NCBI RefSeq assembly: GCF_032854445.1
Contig: NC_088295.1
Coordinates: forward strand, 30,312,470-30,376,469
DNA from: Liolophura sinensis
Taxonomy: Eukaryota; Mollusca; Polyplacophora; Chitonida; Chitonidae
DNA: 64,000 bases
Direction of reading: 5' to 3'
Part shown: positions 57,701 through 63,700 of the stretch, piece by piece
How the letters are laid out: each line of letters starts with the position of its first letter
How positions within the stretch are numbered: position 1 is the first letter of the stretch
Position numbers and translations under genes: made by a program
The notes under the pieces: generated by a model
Databases searched by the model: none
What the model was told of the DNA's origin: nothing
The model's input: the letters and a program-made list of their open reading frames with translations, nothing else

Positions 57701-60700
57701 TTCATGCTGTGCCCAAGCACATATAAAGTGTTCCCTTTTGATTCCACTCATTTTGCCCTCATCAATGCGGTCACCGTGAGTTGAAGTTCATATTATGTGA
57801 CTCCCCCTTCCATTTGTTTGTGGAATGGCCTGCCAGCAACCTGTTGATGGCTGTGGGTTTCCCCCAAGCTCTGTTTGATTTCTTCCCATCATAATGCTGG
57901 GAAATATTCTAGAGTATGTTACCAATCAAATAAATAAAGTAAAACAATTCATTTTGTGGCTGCACGTGGAAAGGTCTGCCAGAAACCTGCGGATGGTAGT
58001 GGGTTTCCCCTGGGCTCTGCTCAGTTTTCTCCCACAATGATGCTGGCCGCCATCATACTGTATAAGTGAAACATTCATGAGTACAGCATAAAACACCAAT
58101 CAAATAAATTAATAAATATTCATTTTGTAGACTGGCAAAATTTATCCAGTTTATGGATAGAAACATCCTAAGGATTAGATTGATATGTTCTGATCAGTGT
58201 GTATAGGCATATTAGGCCACGTACAATGCACAGTGTAAAGTCATGTTGTAAGAAATTTTATGTAAATTTTATTACTTTAAGTTCAGTGGGAATGGACTTG
58301 CATGAAGCTAGCTGGAGACCACTTCCATTTCACTTGTGTGACCTATGTAGCACATGATAGAGTTTGCTGGCGTCTCTCCTCATGCTGTGATCTGCCTGGT
58401 TTTATAAATCTGGCCACCATTGCATAAGTGAAAACTTCCTGGGTATGGCATTAATCAGCAATCAAATATGAAAATAAGAACAAAAAAAATTTTCTTTGAC
58501 CTATGATATGTATCATAGCACATTTAAGAAAATATTTTGTGAAGTGATAGAATAGTAGCAGCCAATCTTTTAAATACTACAAATTAGGATAATAATGCAG
58601 GTGTTTCTAATGGATATTATTAAGAATACCTCTGTGCAGTTTTACCATTTTCTGCCTGGTGTACAATGTACTTGCAGATTTCCCCGAATGGTTATGTGGT
58701 GTTAGGACAAAGGTACAGCGGGTTTACACCAAAACTGTTTCCCATTGAGCAGAGCGGTATGAAAATAATAGCCCCATTCTGGGCTGACTCCGCCACAAGC
58801 TCTGAAGACAGTACATCAGTGATCATGTACAAGGTGTACAGTCAAGGTGTCAACACGACGAAGAACACCGCAATGCTGGCTAGGATAGAGAGTGATGTGT
58901 GGCGTAGCGTTAAGCAGCCAGGGTTTACCTGTCGCTGGGCCATTGTTGTGGAGTGGAGGAAGGTTAAACCTTACCCAGCCGAGGACAACCCTGATGAGGT
59001 GTGCTTTAACTCTTCATCCTAGCTATATATGTAAATGAAGTTAAAAATTCTTAATGGCATGAAACAACAATCAGATAACAACAAGAATGAAGTAATTTGT
59101 GGTATAGATAAAAGGCTTGCATGGTGCAGTTTGTGCATCTTTAAACAAATATATGACATTGGAGATGAAACTACAGTTGCAGTATTAGCTTATATTACGA
59201 ATATAATTATATATCTATAATGTACAATGCATTTATATTTAACATGTTTTATTTGAGTGTTAATTGGAGTTTGTTACTGACACAGAATGCTGGGTTGATT
59301 ATGAATAAATCAGATTAGGCCCATGTTATAGATAACCCAGTTGTCAGAGACATTCTTCACATCATCTCAGTCAGTAATGTTTTTGCTCAAGTGATAGACA
59401 GAAACTGAAATCAGTGATGGAATTCAACAGTCAGAAACATTAAACCAGTCATGTTGCATTCCAGTCAGGATTCTGGATGATGGTAATATTGATTAACGTA
59501 ACAAGGAATTCATGTCCTTTCCGGTCATTCTTGTGGCTTATCTGATTAGAGAGTGGGCCATGATCTGGGAGTATTGCCTTTGAACTGCTGGGACCCTCAA
59601 GGTGCAGTGTGAAGCTAAGCCTTGGACAAGACTTAATATATCCAGGTGCTCTTCCTTGGTGACAGTGGTCATGAGAAGTCAGCAACACTAATGTGGCATT
59701 TTGCCTAGTCTAAAGTTTGTTGAAGACCATTTGTCATTCACCAATCTGGTGTGCATACTGTACATGTATTCGTATGTAACATGTGGGAAAGTTTTTCAGT
59801 AGTTTGCCACTACAGGTTCCGCCACCCAGAAAACTGCATGAATGCCATTATACAAGTGAAAACTTCTTCATTATGGCGTTAAGCAACAAACAAATAAAAT
59901 ACTGTCCTTTGGTTTTTCAGACAAATACTTTCCAGCTTGTGCTGGCCACGGACTTCTCGAAATCCTACGCCTTGTTTAAATATGACAGAGATGGGATGTT
60001 GTGGGACAAAACAAGGTCAGAAAGAAAAGTAGTGATTGGTTTTCAGCTGTCCAGCCAAGTGGTGTTCAACTCATTGTACTCTGAACAAACTGATGTCTTC
60101 AGAATTAACAGTGTTCAAGGGAACACAGGTTTGTCACTGTTTGTGTGTGGTTGACAAAATCAAAGTTATGTATCTTCTGACCTTTGTTATTTTGGACAGT
60201 AGGCATGGAGCAGTGGAGTTAAACCACTGAAATATTCTAGCTTTAGGAATTTTTTGCATAAATGTAAACAATATACATGTACTATTGTCCGGTATCATGG
60301 GTGAGATAATCTTGGCAATGCCTTAGAATTTGCAGCCCATACATGTATGACTCCCAGTGAACAAACTTTTAATATTACAGTGTGTGGCCATTTGCCCAGT
60401 CTAAACTTTGTTTAGGACCGCTTGTCTTCCACCAATATGGTGTGCAGATCTATACCTTAATCTACATGTGGGAAAGTTCATTCAGTAACTTGCTGAAGAT
60501 CAGTGGTTTTCCCCAGGTACTTGGGGTTTACTCCACACACAATGTTTGCTGCAGTGGTGTATTTGTATTCTTAAATACACCAATAAATAATCAATAGTTG
60601 TCCTTACATGTATCATTTCAGATGCATGGATTTGTGTCAGTTTATACCCATTTCTTATCATTTTTGTTTTGTTTATAGGTTTTGAAGGGTTTTGGATCTA

Positions 60701-63700
60701 TTCCCTGGAGGATGTGAGGGTGGACATTGTTAGTTATGAAGCACAATGTCTCACTTGGTATGACAGTCAGCAAACATCCCAGTTTGACATTGCTGTCTTG
60801 GATCGTTGGTTACCAGCTTGTCCTTGCACACTGAGACAGATGTTCTTTAACCCACAGTTTATCTCCTACCTGTATACACCAGGCCAGATTTGCTTCATTT
60901 CACGACTCATCCCACAAGGATTTACAGGAGCAAGGGTGAGCTTTAAGTGCCTCTCCACTCAAAGGAACATTCAAGTTTTGCATTGAGTTGAATTACTTTT
61001 TATGCATGTGGCATTTAAGATTAAGTTATCCTCTCTATTCTTGATTTTTATGCGCATGACATTTAAGAATAACTTAAGCACTCAACTCATGGTGTTTTTA
61101 GTACATGACATTTAAGTTATTCTGTGTGAATCACATGACAAAGAGGCTATACCAGACGTTTTTGACAACAAATCCATATTCACTAAGCAAATCAAATTTT
61201 TGAGGTTTCCAAGAATAGCTCAAATTACTGCCTTTTAGAAAAACCAGACTTCCTGTAGTATTTATAGTGTTAAAATGATTCAGTTTGAACAAGTTATAAA
61301 GCAACTCGCATTATAAATTTTACAAACTTTATTTTGTGATGGTAATTATTTGGCCTATTCTGTAATAATAATGATTTAACTAGGTGTGCACTGATCAGTT
61401 TTTGTTGGCCAAAATTATTTGCCATGGTCTCTTTTAGTTAGGCATTCAACTCTTAACTGTTTAAAGCTCACAGCATTTAAGTTATGTGTTAAGTTGCATG
61501 GTGTGTGTTCAGAACCACCTCTTGATACACCTTGTCTCTGTGCAATAATGTTATGAATGAGGATCTAAAATTATGTTTAATAAATATATTTGCACTAGAA
61601 TTTGGTCTTTTCAGTTACCAGATGTGTTCAGCCGGAAATTTGATCGTATTTGTATTTTATTTGTGTTCATAAATATTATCATAATTAAGATTAAATGTGT
61701 GTGTTTGGATATAAAAAACAAATTTACACTCAAATTTATTTGCATCTCATCCTTATTTAGAACATTATTATGCAAAAATGCTATATACCAATTTGTGGTC
61801 CCAAATACCCACCATGCAAAAATATTTTCAAGTACCCTTGTCTCGTAAAAGAAAGAATGAAAAAAAAAGACCATATTTGCAAATAAGATTCCCTAAGATT
61901 TTATCTGATTTTGGCATCATTTTTATGTTGTCTTCTCCTTTTAAGGCATATCTATGTTCATTACAGGAGTGTTGTTATTCCACCAGTTCTTTATCTCTGG
62001 ATTTGTCTGCGGACAAGGGAGGTCACTTGTTCTTGTACCACCCTCTGTTGCCACACGTCTCAGGACTTCACCAAATCTATGACAAACAGCCACTGGAGTA
62101 CTGCTGTGTCCGCTCAGGCCTATGCCAGTTGTACACTCAGCTCAGGCCAGTCAGTCAGTGCTTCAGATTTGTACCGTTTAGACTTAGTAAGTTTGGGACT
62201 TCAAGCTCCTTATAAAATTAGAGTTAATACAAATTAATCAGCCTACAGAGAAAATACAAATTTAATTTATTCTTCAAACTTGAACCACATTATTCTTAAG
62301 TGTGAATACCTCTATTTTTATCATTCATTATTCTGAATCAGCAAGCTGTGAATCATAGGCTTTCAGGGTGTTTGTCTTCACAAGGTAATGAGCATTGTTG
62401 AGGTGTGATCTATGTAGGCCAAATCTTATGTAGTAGGAGTTTTATCTATTTGTGTTTTCATTGGCAGGCTTCTTCTGGGGCGACCCTCACATTCAGACCC
62501 TGGACAAAAAGGACTATACTTTCAATGGCTGGGGAGAGTATACTATGCTGGAGTTGCTATCAGGGGAGACAACTGCATTTGTACTACAAGCCAGAACTGG
62601 CCGTGTCAAAGATGGTAATGGCAACTTTACCAATGCCACCATCTTCACTGGATTTGCCGTGAAAGACTATGTGAATACAGCTAATGTACAAATAGAACTC
62701 TCCAATGATAGAAAAGGTTAGTAAACTTGAGTAATTTTGAGATAATCAGGTCATTTGAACATCTTTGAAACATCAATGTTTCACTGTGGAGCTGGCTGGA
62801 ATGCGCTACCTATCTCTTGGCTGAAGGGCATTTCCCTTTGGTTGTAGATGTGTGGACTTGAAACCCAAAGATCACTGGTTCAAATCATCAGCTGGTAAGC
62901 CCTGTCACACTGTTTGCACTGCTCTTAGGGCATCGATTGTGAGCATGCAGGGAAGCAATCAACAGTGCCCGTAGGCTCTTTTGGCTGGTCGCGTTTCAGT
63001 CCACTATCCTTTCTTATCCTGTGGTTTGGCAGGTACTTAACAAGGTTCAGTGTTATTTTACCTTTGATATATACCCAGTTTCGTCCACACATTGGCAAGT
63101 ACTTAACAAGGTGCAGTGTTATTATCTTTGGTATCAGCCCAGTTTCATCCACCTTAACTGCCATAAATGAAGAATTTTTGAGCAGACCATTTAAATAATC
63201 CTGAGTGGGACACTTTACTTAAGGAAACTGAATTAGTTTTAACCTACATTGTCCTTCACCAGGTCTGTTATTGTATGTGGATGGAGAAGATTACTCCCTT
63301 AACTACCGAGATGACCGTCCATTCCCATTTGGAGGCAATGTCAGCATTGTGAAACTGGGTACCTCTACTCTCAGCTTCAGCTTCCTGACTGGTGAGTTTT
63401 CCCACTGAAACAGTGGACATATCATATGGATAATGTATGCTTGGTGTCAAGAGAATTTCTGGCCAAGGTTTATATCCTGGGTCCCTTAACACAGGTTATG
63501 GCTGTTAAAGTGCTGTTCAAGGTCATTGCCTTTCTATAGCTGTGTTTTTGAAGTGTGGGTTCTAGAAAGCCTTGGGGAAGAACAATTTCCTTGTAAATTG
63601 ATCTTGTATCCTTCATTATTATTATTAAATTATAAAGATATTATTATTATATATATTATAACCCTGTTTTTAGACAGACAATTGTCAGTGCTTCAGTTCA

